A DNA stretch of 64,000 nucleotides from NCBI RefSeq assembly GCF_000829375.1, contig NZ_AP014624.1, positions 1,736,001-1,800,000 of the forward strand. Direction: 5' to 3'. Below the pieces are notes generated by a model. That model saw only the letters and a list, made by a program, of their open reading frames with translations, was not told where the DNA came from and did not search any database. The position numbers and the translations under genes are program-made. Source of the DNA: Chryseobacterium sp. StRB126. Its GTDB lineage: Bacteria; Bacteroidota; Bacteroidia; Flavobacteriales; Weeksellaceae. Positions within the stretch are counted from its first letter, which is position 1. Every line of letters starts with the position of its first letter. Shown here piece after piece: positions 50,733 through 59,630 of the stretch.

Positions 50733-52211
50733 CTATTTTTCTACGTTGCGGATAATTACAATTTGTCCGCCTTCTTTGTTGGTGTTGACTCCGGAACCGT
50801 CCGGGTTTTTAAATTTATCCAACTGCCATGTGTGAGAGTGGATATTAACGGCAAATGTATTAGGAACCCCGATGATATCAGAAATGTCAACCATTGCTCC
50901 ATATTCCCATGAACCGAATTTCTGAAGGTCTCCGGATTGGTTGTATGCTGTATTCCATGCAGAATTACCTCTGTTATGTTTCATATTCAGCCATGGCTTA
51001 TATTGCTTTGTAGCAATATTCAATTGCCAGATATGAGAATCATGGTTGGCTGCTTTGTAATATGAGTCTCCATCTTCCTGGATGTAAACATAATTTTCAG
51101 TTACACATAAATTATCAGGATTAATCAGGTTATTGCCTGGATTAGAATCTCCTTCCGCAACTACTTCTAATTTTCCTGTCAGCATATTGCTGGAGTTAAG
51201 AACAAGTTTGTACACTCTTCCCCACATTGTTAATCCCGGTTTTGGATTTACCCCATCAGAAGATTCTCCGGTAGCCGTAAAGTAGATCTCTCTCCCTTTT
51301 CCTGCCCCTTTTCTGTAATCTACATCTTCTACCCTTGAAAAACGGATCGCATTATTATCAATGTTTTTCTGGTTGATCTGAGCTCCGGTAAGATTTTTGG
51401 CGTTAGGAATCTCCACAAACTCCACATCGTAGGTGCTTCCTTTCGTCATATCTGTTTCAGTGTAGTTATTATTTGTTCTTTTAAGAGCATATAATTTACC
51501 GTTGTTCAGGTCTCCCTGGGCGTCTGCTACATACATGATCAGCTGTCCTGCAGACTGATGAGATGAAGAATAAGACTGGTCTTCACCGATCAGGATATAA
51601 GACTTTCCATTGGAAACATCCTTAGGAAGGGGAACTGCATTTTCCATAGACGCTTTTCCTAAAGCTGGTTTTACTCTGGTTTTGTCTGATGCCTGAGATG
51701 CAGGTGCCAATGGGTCTAAAGCGTGAACCATGCTTTCTTCACCAGATTCACCAGCAGTAAGGAATGCACTGAAACCATGAACTTCAGGAGTTGCCAAGGT
51801 AGCAGAACATAACCTTGTCATTCCTCCGGTTCCATTTAAAATATATTCTCCTTTTATGGGTCTGAAAGTTTTATCCAGATATACTCTTGATACAGATTGT
51901 TTGATTTCATGGTTGGTAATCATCAGATAACCGTCAGATTTAGGATCTTTCATGATTCCCATTCCGTCCGGCTGTCCTCCGAAAACAAAATCAGGAGAGC
52001 CTGGAAGAACATCAGAACTGGAAATAAGGGTGGTAATATTTAAGTTTTCAAAACCAGTCATCCCATACACAAAAGCGGACTCTTTAGAGAAATTTTCAAT
52101 CTTGACTTTGTCGTTGATAGGAGAATTTTCACCTCCGTTATTGTCATCTTTACAGCCTTGAAAGACAAGGGAAGTAAGGAGTAGAGCTCCAATAGTTTTG
52201 TTAATTTTCAT
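50733..52211 (-). CDS. PhoX-like (DUF839) alkaline phosphatase lipoprotein
   Basis: 492 residues. Lipoprotein signal MKINKTIGALLLTSLVFQGCK (C20). PhoX/DUF839 landmarks: GQPDGMGIMKDPKSDGYLMITNHE, a proline-rich GRVYKLVLNSS region, and NPDNLCVTENYVYIQEDGDS, which supply the expected calcium-iron ligands. It would release phosphate from organic esters outside the cytoplasm. An exact -7 box lies 28 bases before the start. Confidence 0.78.
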   Translation of the reverse strand: MKINKTIGALLLTSLVFQGCKDDNNGGENSPINDKVKIENFSKESAFVYGMTGFENLNITTLISSSDVLPGSPDFVFGGQPDGMGIMKDPKSDGYLMITNHEIKQSVSRVYLDKTFRPIKGEYILNGTGGMTRLCSATLATPEVHGFSAFLTAGESGEESMVHALDPLAPASQASDKTRVKPALGKASMENAVPLPKDVSNGKSYILIGEDQSYSSSHQSAGQLIMYVADAQGDLNNGKLYALKRTNNNYTETDMTKGSTYDVEFVEIPNAKNLTGAQINQKNIDNNAIRFSRVEDVDYRKGAGKGREIYFTATGESSDGVNPKPGLTMWGRVYKLVLNSSNMLTGKLEVVAEGDSNPGNNLINPDNLCVTENYVYIQEDGDSYYKAANHDSHIWQLNIATKQYKPWLNMKHNRGNSAWNTAYNQSGDLQKFGSWEYGAMVDISDIIGVPNTFAVNIHSHTWQLDKFKNPDGSGVNTNKEGGQIVIIRNVEK

Positions 52212-52238
52212 AATTAATTTTTTTAATTTCGATTATGA

Positions 52239-52246
52239 CAAAACTA
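52239..52246 (-). promoter_or_regulatory. Candidate -7 box for the PhoX-like gene
   Basis: The minus strand reads TAGTTTTG, an exact TAnnTTTG. I do not see a pho-box-like direct repeat upstream. Confidence 0.45.
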
Positions 52247-52346
52247 AAGGCTTAGTGTTAATTAGACTTTACGGGGAGAAAACAAATAGTTTAAGATTAG
52301 GTAAGGATTTGTTAAGGAATAGTCAATAATTAGAACGAATATAAAT

Positions 52347-52380
52347 AAAAAACTCCTGAATTGAACAATTCAGGAGTTTT
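52347..52380 (-). terminator. Terminator of alaS
   Basis: Perfect 14-bp stem (AAAACTCCTGAATT with AATTCAGGAGTTTT, loop GAAC), followed on the minus strand by TTATTTAT. It starts about 20 bases past the alaS stop. Confidence 0.85.
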
Positions 52381-52399
52381 CAATATGTTTCAATATTTT

Positions 52400-55003
52400 T
52401 TAAATATTCAGCGCTTTTTGATAAGCATTTTCCAATCCGTCAAGGTTTTTACCACCAGCAGTAGCAAAACCAGGATTTCCACCACCACCACCTTGAATTT
52501 CTTTAGCAAGATCTTTTACAATCGCTCCTGCCTGATATTCTGCTGCCAGATCATCAGAAACTCCTACAGTAATCATTGGTTTACCATCCGCATCAGAAAG
52601 AATGATCGTTACCGAAGTTGGGATCTCTCTCTTCAATTGGAATACAATATCTTTAACAGAACCAGCATCCAGAGAAGTCTTTTTCACTAACAACTGCTTG
52701 TTGCCTTTCTGCTCGTAAGCATTCTTCCAGTCACCGATTTCTCCTTTTGCTTTTTCCTTTTTAAAAGCGTCTACTTCAGCTTTTAATGATGCATTTTCCT
52801 CGATTAATTTCTCGATAGATCTTACCACATCTTTAGACTTCAGCAATTGAGAAAGTTCAATGATCTGTTGTTCAAGATTCTTGAAATATTCTTCAGATTT
52901 GTCTCCTGAAATCGCTTCAATTCTTCTGATCCCTGCAGCGGCAGACCCTTCAGAAGTGATCTTGAAAAGACCGATCTCGCTGGTGTTTTTTACGTGAGTC
53001 CCTCCACAAAGTTCCTTAGAACTTCCGAACTGAATCATTCTCACATTGTCACCATATTTTTCTCCAAATAAAGCCATTGCTCCTTTCTCCAAAGCTTCCT
53101 TAATCGGAATATTTCTGAATTCCTGTAATGTAATGCTTTCTTTGATTTTGTGATTCACTTTTTCTTCAATTAAAGCAATTTCTTCTTCAGTCATTTTATT
53201 AAAGTGAGAGAAGTCGAAACGCAGATAATCAGGCCCTACGTAAGATCCTTTTTGTTCTACGTGAGTTCCCAGAACATCTCTTAACGCTTCATGTAAAAGG
53301 TGAGTTACAGAGTGGTTAGCCTGAGAGTTCTTTCTGTCAGTTGCATTTACTTTAGCATAGAAAACAGCTCCAGCATCTTTTGGAAGACCGTTAATTAAAG
53401 AAATGATAAGACCATTTTCTTTTTTAGTTTCCAACACTTCGAAGCTTTCAGTGGCATTTTCAAGAACACCTTTATCTCCAACCTGTCCACCACCTTCAGG
53501 GTAGAATGGAGAGCTGCTTAATACCACCTGATAGAATTCTCCATCTTTGTTTTCTACTTTTCTGTATCTTGTAATATAGGTTTCAGATTCAATCTGGTCG
53601 TATCCAACAAAATTTTCATCTCTTTCGTCTAAAGTCACCCAGTCATATACTTTCTGAGCAGAATCCGCTTTGGAACGAAGCTTTTGCTTTTCCATTTCAG
53701 CCTCGAATCCTTTTTCATCAATGGTTAACCCTTTTTCCTCCGCAATAATTCTTGTTAAGTCATCAGGGAAACCATACGTATCATACAATACAAAAACCTC
53801 TTCGCTTGGTAATACTTTCAGATTATCAGCAATCGTCTGTTGAACTAATTTATCAACTCTGATCAGACCGTTTTCAATGGTTTTTAAGAATGAATCTTCT
53901 TCACTTTTAATAACTTCAGTAACCAATTTTCCTTGCTTTTCAAGTTCAGGGAAGAAAGGGCCCATTTGTGATTGCAATACAGCAACCAATTGATAAAGGA
54001 AAGGTTCTTTCATTCCTAAGAATCTGTAAGAATAAGAAATTCCTCTTCTTAAAATTCTTCTGATCACATATCCTGCACCTCCGTTAGAAGGAAGCTGCCC
54101 GTCTGCAATGGCAAAAGAAACCGCTCTGATGTGGTCTACTACCACACGGATGGCAATATCTTTTTCGTCTTCTAAAATTCCTGTGTATTTCTTTCCTGAA
54201 AGTTCCTCAACTTTAGAAATAAGCGGAGTGAAAACATCTGTATCATAGTTGGAAGATTTTCCCTGAAGTGCCATACAAAGACGTTCAAAGCCCATTCCCG
54301 TATCAACGTGCTGAGCAGGAAGTTTCTCCAAAGACTTGTCAGCCTTTCTGTTGAATTCCATGAAAACCAGGTTCCATACTTCTACAACCTGAGGGTGGTC
54401 ATTATTCACTAATTCAAGCCCTGAAACTTTGGCTTTTTCTTCCGGAGTTCTCAAGTCAACATGAATTTCTGAGCAAGGTCCGCAAGGTCCACTTTCACCC
54501 ATTTCCCAGAAGTTATCCTTCTTATTTCCGTTGATGATTCTGTCTTCTGCAATATGAGATTTCCAGAAATCATAAGCATCCTGATCTCTGTCAAGGTTTT
54601 CAGATGCATCTCCCTCGAAAATTGTTACATATAAATTCTCTTTTGGAATTCCGTATACTTCAGTTAATAATTCCCAGGCAAAAGCAATAGCCTCCTTTTT
54701 GAAGTAATCCCCGAAAGACCAGTTTCCCAACATTTCAAACATAGTGTGGTGGTAAGTATCTCTACCTACATCATCCAAATCATTGTGTTTTCCTGAAACT
54801 CTTAAACACTTTTGTGTATCGGCAATTCTTGGGGCCGTAGGTGTTTTGTAGCCAAGAAAAAAATCCTTGAACTGCGTCATTCCTGAGTTGGAAAACATAA
54901 GAGTAGGGTCGTCTTTCAGCACAATAGGAGCTGAAGGAACGATAAGGTGCTCCTTACTTTTAAAATAGTCTAAAAATTTTTGACGTATCTCTTGTGATGT
55001 CAT
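52400..55003 (-). CDS. alaS: Alanyl-tRNA synthetase
   Basis: 867 residues, normal length. Class II core (SQEIRQKFLDYFKSKEH, GMTQFKDFFLGYKTPTAPR), editing domain zinc ligands H564-S-V-T-H568 and C666-G-G-T-H670, and a glycine-rich C-Ala end (GGGGGNPGFATAGGK). Charges tRNA-Ala and clears mischarged Ser/Gly. Minus-strand TAAATTTG at 55047-55054 is a good promoter candidate. Confidence 0.97.
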   Translation of the reverse strand: MTSQEIRQKFLDYFKSKEHLIVPSAPIVLKDDPTLMFSNSGMTQFKDFFLGYKTPTAPRIADTQKCLRVSGKHNDLDDVGRDTYHHTMFEMLGNWSFGDYFKKEAIAFAWELLTEVYGIPKENLYVTIFEGDASENLDRDQDAYDFWKSHIAEDRIINGNKKDNFWEMGESGPCGPCSEIHVDLRTPEEKAKVSGLELVNNDHPQVVEVWNLVFMEFNRKADKSLEKLPAQHVDTGMGFERLCMALQGKSSNYDTDVFTPLISKVEELSGKKYTGILEDEKDIAIRVVVDHIRAVSFAIADGQLPSNGGAGYVIRRILRRGISYSYRFLGMKEPFLYQLVAVLQSQMGPFFPELEKQGKLVTEVIKSEEDSFLKTIENGLIRVDKLVQQTIADNLKVLPSEEVFVLYDTYGFPDDLTRIIAEEKGLTIDEKGFEAEMEKQKLRSKADSAQKVYDWVTLDERDENFVGYDQIESETYITRYRKVENKDGEFYQVVLSSSPFYPEGGGQVGDKGVLENATESFEVLETKKENGLIISLINGLPKDAGAVFYAKVNATDRKNSQANHSVTHLLHEALRDVLGTHVEQKGSYVGPDYLRFDFSHFNKMTEEEIALIEEKVNHKIKESITLQEFRNIPIKEALEKGAMALFGEKYGDNVRMIQFGSSKELCGGTHVKNTSEIGLFKITSEGSAAAGIRRIEAISGDKSEEYFKNLEQQIIELSQLLKSKDVVRSIEKLIEENASLKAEVDAFKKEKAKGEIGDWKNAYEQKGNKQLLVKKTSLDAGSVKDIVFQLKREIPTSVTIILSDADGKPMITVGVSDDLAAEYQAGAIVKDLAKEIQGGGGGNPGFATAGGKNLDGLENAYQKALNI

Positions 55004-55046
55004 AGTATTGCTTTTGCTTTTTTTAGTATCAAATTTTGATAAGATG

Positions 55047-55054
55047 CAAATTTA
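55047..55054 (-). promoter_or_regulatory. Candidate -7 box for alaS
   Basis: The minus strand reads TAAATTTG, an exact TAnnTTTG, about 45 bases before the alaS start. No T-box-like leader is seen. Confidence 0.45.
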
Positions 55055-55069
55055 AGATTTTTAGGTGAT

Positions 55070-55415
55070 TTAATATCTAATATTTGATATTTTCAGGAGT
55101 GATTTGTCAAATGCCTGATATAATAGTTTCTCATAGTAATGAATATCCTGACTATATTTTTTAGAAAATGCTTAGACGCCAAGTTTTTTGAATTTCTTCC
55201 TGCTTATTTTAAGGCGCAAGGAAGCCAAAGATTAACCACTTGTTATTTTTTTGCTAGGAATGCACGAATTCTTTTATTATTTGTGCATTCCTGGCCAACA
55301 AAACAGTGTACAATTTTATCAGCGAAATCCTTGCGCCTTAAAAATATCCTCATTATCTAAAATCTTTTGCGCCTTTGTGTTTCCAACAAGAAACTATTCG
55401 CTTCCAAAATGTTTT
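55070..55415. other. Non-coding stretch between alaS and the ECF operon, filled by a nested inverted repeat
   Basis: No gene. From about 55139 to 55380 the sequence is a nested palindromic repeat. The short ORFs that cross it have no coding features. Phrases such as TTGCGCCTTTGTGT and GCACGAATT recur in flavobacterial intergenic DNA. Confidence 0.5.
55207..55343. repeat. Nested inverted repeat
   Basis: Outer arms TTTTAAGGCGCAAGGA (55207-55222) and its exact complement (55328-55343), 16 of 16. Inner arms GCTAGGAATGCACGAA (55253-55268) and TTTGTGCATTCCTGGC (55280-55295), 14 of 16 with both mismatches allowing G-U pairs. The whole could fold into one long interrupted hairpin. Confidence 0.75.
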
Positions 55416-55447
55416 TTTGTTCATCTCCATTTAACTTATTACCTTCG
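55416..55447 (+). promoter_or_regulatory. Promoter of the ECF sigma operon
   Basis: TTTG at 55416-55419, 20-base spacer, TACCTTCG at 55440-55447 (one mismatch to TAnnTTTG). It ends 34 bases before the sigma-factor start and looks like a housekeeping promoter, not an ECF-type one. Confidence 0.55.
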
Positions 55448-55481
55448 CTAAGATCTGAATAAGATAAAAAACATACATACA

Positions 55482-56033
55482 ATGATGAAAAACGAGATCC
55501 TGAAAAGCTGGATAGAACAGTATTCCGGACCACTTCTGAAGAAGGCTTTATATCTGCTTTCCAATAAAGAAGATGCTCAGGATGTTGTTCAGGATGTTTT
55601 TATAGCAGCCTTTTCCAGTTATGACTCCTTTGAAGGGAAAAGCCAGCCGCTGACTTGGCTGATGGCTATTCTGAATAGAAAAATTGCAGATTTTTACCGG
55701 AAAAAATATAAATCGGAACCCAGAGTAAAACTGGATCATTTTTTCGATGAGACTGGATCATGGAAAAATAATGATGTATTAAATGATTGGAATGTTTCAA
55801 CGGAATCTGAACTTCTGGATAATCCTGATTTTAATAAAACCCTCGAAGAATGTATTGAAGAATTACCCGCCAGATGGAAAATTTTACTTAAAATGTACTA
55901 CATCGAAGAAAAAAAAGCATCTGATGTGAGTCAGGAATTAAATGTTTCTACGACTAACCTTTGGAAGATTCTTCAAAGAAGCCGGATGCAGCTTAGAGAA
56001 TGTCTGGAGTTTAACTGGTTTTCAAGATTATAA
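55482..56033 (+). CDS. ECF-type sigma factor
   Basis: 183 residues. Region 2 (about 12-70: SLYLLSNKEDAQDVVQDVFIAAFSSYDSF-like core, then LTWLMAILNRKIADFYRK) and region 4 (about 120-180: LEECIEELPARWKILLKMYY, ASDVSQELNVSTTNLWKILQ) are both present with a long acidic linker between. It is three bases before a gene for a small HxxxCxxC protein, the usual sigma/anti-sigma pairing. Likely targets are the neighbouring DUF417-msrAB genes (inference). Confidence 0.88.
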   Translation: MMKNEILKSWIEQYSGPLLKKALYLLSNKEDAQDVVQDVFIAAFSSYDSFEGKSQPLTWLMAILNRKIADFYRKKYKSEPRVKLDHFFDETGSWKNNDVLNDWNVSTESELLDNPDFNKTLEECIEELPARWKILLKMYYIEEKKASDVSQELNVSTTNLWKILQRSRMQLRECLEFNWFSRL

Positions 56034-56036
56034 AAA

Positions 56037-56306
56037 ATGATAAGAAAAATTCTACATATATTATTTTTACCATGCAGTGAAGCCACTTTGCTGATGGAAA
56101 AGCGAAATGCTCAAACAATTTCTGCTGGAGAAAATAGAAGGTTGAGCATCCACATATTTGTTTGCAAATGGTGTAAGGTTTACAATGAAAAACTAAAGCT
56201 GCTGGATAATATTTTTAAAAAGACCATTACAGAAAAGACCAGTGAAATTAATGAATCTGAAATTCAGGATTTTAAGAATAAAATGATAGATAAACTAAAT
56301 TTCTAA
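56037..56306 (+). CDS. Small zinc-binding anti-sigma-like (ZAS) protein
   Basis: 89 residues. It carries H39-x3-C43-x2-C46, the ZAS zinc motif, with an additional C13. The remainder is helical and charged. In ZAS proteins oxidation of the cysteines releases zinc and frees the sigma factor, which would make this a redox sensor. There is no membrane segment, so it is cytoplasmic. Directly behind the sigma gene. Confidence 0.7.
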   Translation: MIRKILHILFLPCSEATLLMEKRNAQTISAGENRRLSIHIFVCKWCKVYNEKLKLLDNIFKKTITEKTSEINESEIQDFKNKMIDKLNF

Positions 56307-56343
56307 GAAAAATTTTGTCAGGATTTTGAACCCGTTCCGACTA

Positions 56344-56351
56344 TACTTTTG
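56344..56351 (+). promoter_or_regulatory. Candidate promoter of the DUF417-msrAB unit
   Basis: TACTTTTG matches TAnnTTTG. Upstream TTTTG copies are at the wrong spacing (15 and 26 bases). The intervening GAACCCGTTCCGACTA could instead be an ECF-type promoter (GAAC ... ), which would place this unit under the adjacent sigma factor. Not resolved by sequence alone. Confidence 0.4.
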
Positions 56352-56387
56352 AAAACAAATAAAAGTATTCATTCAAAATCTTAAAAA

Positions 56388-56837
56388 ATGATAGGAACAG
56401 AACAAACATCAGGCAAAAGTCAATCAACGTATACTCTAGGGTATTATATCTCTCTTTTCGGAGCAGCACTCATCTTACTTTGGATTGGGATTTTCAAATT
56501 TACTCCAACGGAAGCCTCAGCAATAAAACCTTTAGTGGAAAACCATTTCTTAACTTTTTTCGTATATAAAGTAATGAGTGTCCAAACAGTGTCAAATCTG
56601 ATCGGAACGATAGAAATTATCATTGCTTTACTACTGATATTTAGTGCGAAATTTGCTGTATTAAAAAGATATGCAGGAATAGGAATGATTGTCACTTTTC
56701 TGGTAACATTAAGTTATCTGTTTACGACTCCCGGAATGTGAAAAGTAGTGGATGGTGTTCCTGTAACTGACTTTTTTATTTTAAAAGATCTGATGCTTTT
56801 AGGATTTGGATTTATGATTTTACAAAATAAACAATAA
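56388..56837 (+). pseudogene. DUF417 (YkgB/RclC-like) membrane protein interrupted by one in-frame TGA
   Basis: The first 117 codons encode a DUF417 protein with four membrane helices (ALILLWIGIFKFTPTEASAI, VSNLIGTIEIIIALLLIF, GIGMIVTFLVTLSYLFTTPG). Codon 118 is TGA (56739-56741). The frame then continues without a shift for KVVDGVPVTDFFILKDLMLL and further to TAA at 56835-56837, exactly the expected last helix. In relatives the position after TTPG-[MV] is Trp, so a TGG to TGA change is the simplest reading. The TAA overlaps the ATG of msrAB by one base. E. coli RclC (YkgB) belongs to this family and is induced by reactive chlorine. Confidence 0.85.
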
Positions 56838-57955
56838 TGAATAAAAAGCTAAATATGAAAAATATATTAATTGTACTCGGCATTATTCTGGGTATCGCAG
56901 TTTTTGCTGCAGAGAGCGGGCTTTTTAAAAAGAATAAGCCCGTTGAGACAGACGTGAAAAAAGAAAAACAGGAAATTATGGATAATAAAAACGTAAGGGA
57001 AATTTATTTTGCAGGCGGATGTTTTTGGGGAACAGAGCATTTTTTTCAACAGATTCGTGGAGTGGTAGGAACGGAAGTAGGCTATGCTAACGGGAAAACG
57101 CAGAATCCAACCTATGAAGAAGTAGTAAGCCATACAACAGGTTTTGCAGAAACAGTGAAAGTAAAATATGATCCTGAACAAGTGGATTTGAAGTTATTGA
57201 TTGATCTGTATTTTAAAACCATTGATCCTACAAGCCTTAATCAACAGGGAAATGACAGAGGTGACCAATACAGAACAGGAATTTATTATACGGATAAAGC
57301 CGATGAAGCTCTTATAAAAAGTGAAGTTCAGAAGCTTGCTAAAGGATATAGCAAACCGGTTGTGGTAGAAACAATTCCTTTGAAAAATTTCTACAAGGCA
57401 GAAGATTATCATCAGGATTATTTAGATAAAAATCCGGGCGGATATTGCCACATTGAACCGGGTCTTTTTGAAATGGCGAAAAAAGCCAACCCACTTCCTA
57501 AAGCAACTACCTATCAAAAGCAGGATAAAAAAGTTTTAAAGCAAAAACTAACTGCAGAACAATATAATGTAACGCAGGAAAATGGTACAGAAAGAGCTTT
57601 TCAAAATGAATACTGGAATGAAACCCGTGAAGGAATTTATGTAGACATCACCACAGGAGAACCCTTATTTATTTCAACAGATAAATTTGAATCAGGCTGT
57701 GGATGGCCAAGTTTTTCAAAACCAATTACAAAAAGTTTGATTGATGAAAAGCTCGACCGTACCCACGGAATGACAAGGGTAGAGGTAAGAAGTAAAATCG
57801 GGGATGCTCACTTGGGTCACGTTTTTACGGATGGTCCAGAAGATAAAGGCGGACTTCGTTACTGCATCAACAGTGCTTCTCTGAAGTTTATTCCAAAAGC
57901 AGAAATGGAAACAAAAGGATACGGAAAATATCTTCCGTTGTTAGATAAAAAGTAA
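56837..57955 (+). CDS. msrAB: Exported MsrA-MsrB fusion (methionine sulfoxide reductase)
   Basis: 372 residues. A membrane-targeting segment ([20 protein letters not shown], about 9-28), then MsrA with C62 in [10 protein letters not shown], and MsrB (about 230-365) with [10 protein letters not shown] and catalytic C343 in RYCINSASL. MsrA repairs the S- and MsrB the R-epimer of methionine sulfoxide, so one exported protein handles both. Location outside the cytoplasm fits repair of oxidant-damaged envelope proteins. It overlaps the DUF417 stop and follows an ECF sigma pair. Confidence 0.92.
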   Translation: MNKKLNMKNILIVLGIILGIAVFAAESGLFKKNKPVETDVKKEKQEIMDNKNVREIYFAGGCFWGTEHFFQQIRGVVGTEVGYANGKTQNPTYEEVVSHTTGFAETVKVKYDPEQVDLKLLIDLYFKTIDPTSLNQQGNDRGDQYRTGIYYTDKADEALIKSEVQKLAKGYSKPVVVETIPLKNFYKAEDYHQDYLDKNPGGYCHIEPGLFEMAKKANPLPKATTYQKQDKKVLKQKLTAEQYNVTQENGTERAFQNEYWNETREGIYVDITTGEPLFISTDKFESGCGWPSFSKPITKSLIDEKLDRTHGMTRVEVRSKIGDAHLGHVFTDGPEDKGGLRYCINSASLKFIPKAEMETKGYGKYLPLLDKK

Positions 57956-57969
57956 ATTGAAAAGGAGGA

Positions 57970-58000
57970 GGCTGTCTCAAAAGTGAGGCAGTCTTTTTTA
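57970..58000 (+). terminator. Terminator after msrAB
   Basis: CTGTCTCA pairs with TGAGGCAG (one G-U), loop AAAG, followed by TCTTTTTTA. It begins 15 bases after the stop. The stop of the convergent gene (58008) is directly beyond. Confidence 0.78.
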
Positions 58001-58007
58001 TTTGGAA

Positions 58008-58658
58008 TTAATGGTGTAATTGAAATCGTTCTTTGATGCTGAGCATAGAGATATTCAGAAATATGAGAAATCCAAAAATAATGTAGGAGGTTTCTTTAGA
58101 TGCGGTTCTAAACAGATTAAAGATTTTCCCATATTGAGTAGATTCAAAAGTATTCACAGTTTCTGCTGAATCCCAACCTATAATATCGTTACAAAGCAAA
58201 CATTCATATTCAGGATATTGCATCTTAGGATCAATATAGCTGTAAACAGCAAAAATATGCCCTGTTTTCTCAAGATCAACTGCATATTGTTCTTGTTTAG
58301 CTATTGCCAAATCATTCAAAACAGAGACAAAATCACCATAGTTATTATTTTGATCTAAAATAAATTCAACACCAGACTCTTTTTCATTTCTTTTCTGAAG
58401 ATTTTTCAGTTCAGAAACATATAATTTTGAATTTTGCTGAGCTTCTCCAGGAACAACTTTTATTTTCCTGTAATTCCAGTTTCTTGCAGGTTCAAAACTA
58501 GCAAAATTATTGTTAATTCCTTCTCTTTCTTTCGCAGGAAGTCCAATGTCCATCACCGAGATATTGATTTCTTCAAACTTTTGATTTCCATAATACCAGA
58601 ATAAAATAGGAATCAGCACAGCACTAATCAATCCGGGAACGTAGTATATTTTTTTCAT
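58008..58658 (-). CDS. Membrane protein of unknown function beside an ABC transporter
   Basis: 216 residues from the start at 58658 (MKKIYYVPGLISAVLIPILF), which gives a normal N-terminal helix; an upstream ATG at 58724 would add 22 unlikely residues. The protein has one helix at each end (about 5-22 and 190-210) and a soluble middle (NNFASFEPARNWNYRKIKVV). Family unknown. Next upstream genes are the ABC-2 permease and ATPase, about 125 bases away. Confidence 0.65.
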   Translation of the reverse strand: MKKIYYVPGLISAVLIPILFWYYGNQKFEEINISVMDIGLPAKEREGINNNFASFEPARNWNYRKIKVVPGEAQQNSKLYVSELKNLQKRNEKESGVEFILDQNNNYGDFVSVLNDLAIAKQEQYAVDLEKTGHIFAVYSYIDPKMQYPEYECLLCNDIIGWDSAETVNTFESTQYGKIFNLFRTASKETSYIIFGFLIFLNISMLSIKERFQLHH

Positions 58659-58782
58659 GCTTAGTTTTTTGACAAAGCAGAATGAAAATATTAAGCCAAA
58701 AAAAGTGATCCGAAAACGAACCACTTTAAAAAAAATCTTTAAATATTTTAATTGTCAATCTTTAAATTCCGAACATTGATAT

Positions 58783-59628
58783 CTACCAATCTCTTTTTCT
58801 CAAAATCCAGTATGATCCGAATATAAAAATAGAACACCATACCAAACAGGCGATAAGGCTTTCCGTAGGATAGTGGAATTCATATTTTACTCCTATCATT
58901 TTAGCCATATTCAATCTCATCATCGGATTAGGAATAAGACTGGACATACTTTCCAGCGGTAAAAGATGGGTGATGAAGAAGTCATTCTGAAGAACTTCAT
59001 TTCTTTGTGGGCCCTGCATTCCTTTAACTCTTGAGAAAACTTCAATAGTTGTTAAAATTCCCTCGCCAATCCAGAAAACAAAAAGGGCAAGAAATACAAA
59101 TACTGATTTTCTCAATAAAATAGAAAGGAACATTAAGAAACAGAAGAATGTAAATAATTTTACCAGATAATTTCCAATGAAAAAAATCTCTGCAAAAACC
59201 TTTGTAGATTCTGTTGTATTTGAGAATTTATAGCCCAGAAATAAAGTAAGACCAAATACAAGTATGGTAGAAACAATGGTGAAAATACTTATCGTCAATA
59301 GTTTTGAAGTAATAAATTCTTTTCTGCTCAATCCATCAATCGTATTCTGTTTGAACATTCGGTTGCTGAATTCCTGCGAAATGGAGAAAACAATAATCAG
59401 TCCCAGGAAAATTTTCAATAAAGCAACAATCCATGTGGTAAAATTCCAGATTTCAGGGAAATTATAAATCCCCTGTTCCTTTAAGTTGACGGTTCCTCCA
59501 AAAACATCAAAATCAACCAATCCTATGAAAAGCAAAGCAATAAGAATGGCAAAATAAAGTATTGTGAAAACCTTAAACGGTTTGTAGTTCAGGTTTTTGT
59601 AGTATTCCAGTTTTAATAATTTTATCAT
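58783..59628 (-). CDS. ABC-2 type transporter permease
   Basis: 281 residues with six hydrophobic helices (about 20-42, 62-85, 100-125, 150-175, 180-200, 250-272). It lacks a clear substrate motif. It follows the ATPase gene by two bases, so together they make a simple exporter. Substrate is unknown. Confidence 0.82.
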   Translation of the reverse strand: MIKLLKLEYYKNLNYKPFKVFTILYFAILIALLFIGLVDFDVFGGTVNLKEQGIYNFPEIWNFTTWIVALLKIFLGLIIVFSISQEFSNRMFKQNTIDGLSRKEFITSKLLTISIFTIVSTILVFGLTLFLGYKFSNTTESTKVFAEIFFIGNYLVKLFTFFCFLMFLSILLRKSVFVFLALFVFWIGEGILTTIEVFSRVKGMQGPQRNEVLQNDFFITHLLPLESMSSLIPNPMMRLNMAKMIGVKYEFHYPTESLIACLVWCSIFIFGSYWILRKRDW

Positions 59629-59630
59629 GA

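Noticed and set aside
52347..52380. Perfect 14-bp inverted repeat as a protein-binding operator
   Set aside because: Its position just past the alaS stop and the T-rich flank make it a terminator.
55139..55451. Overlapping ORFs of 66-73 codons on the plus strand
   Set aside because: They run through a nested inverted repeat, have biased composition dictated by it, and have no protein features.
56388..56837. UGA recoding (selenocysteine or Trp) in the DUF417 gene
   Set aside because: No selenocysteine-type hairpin is evident after the TGA, the position is Trp in the family, and TGA serves as a stop elsewhere in the window.
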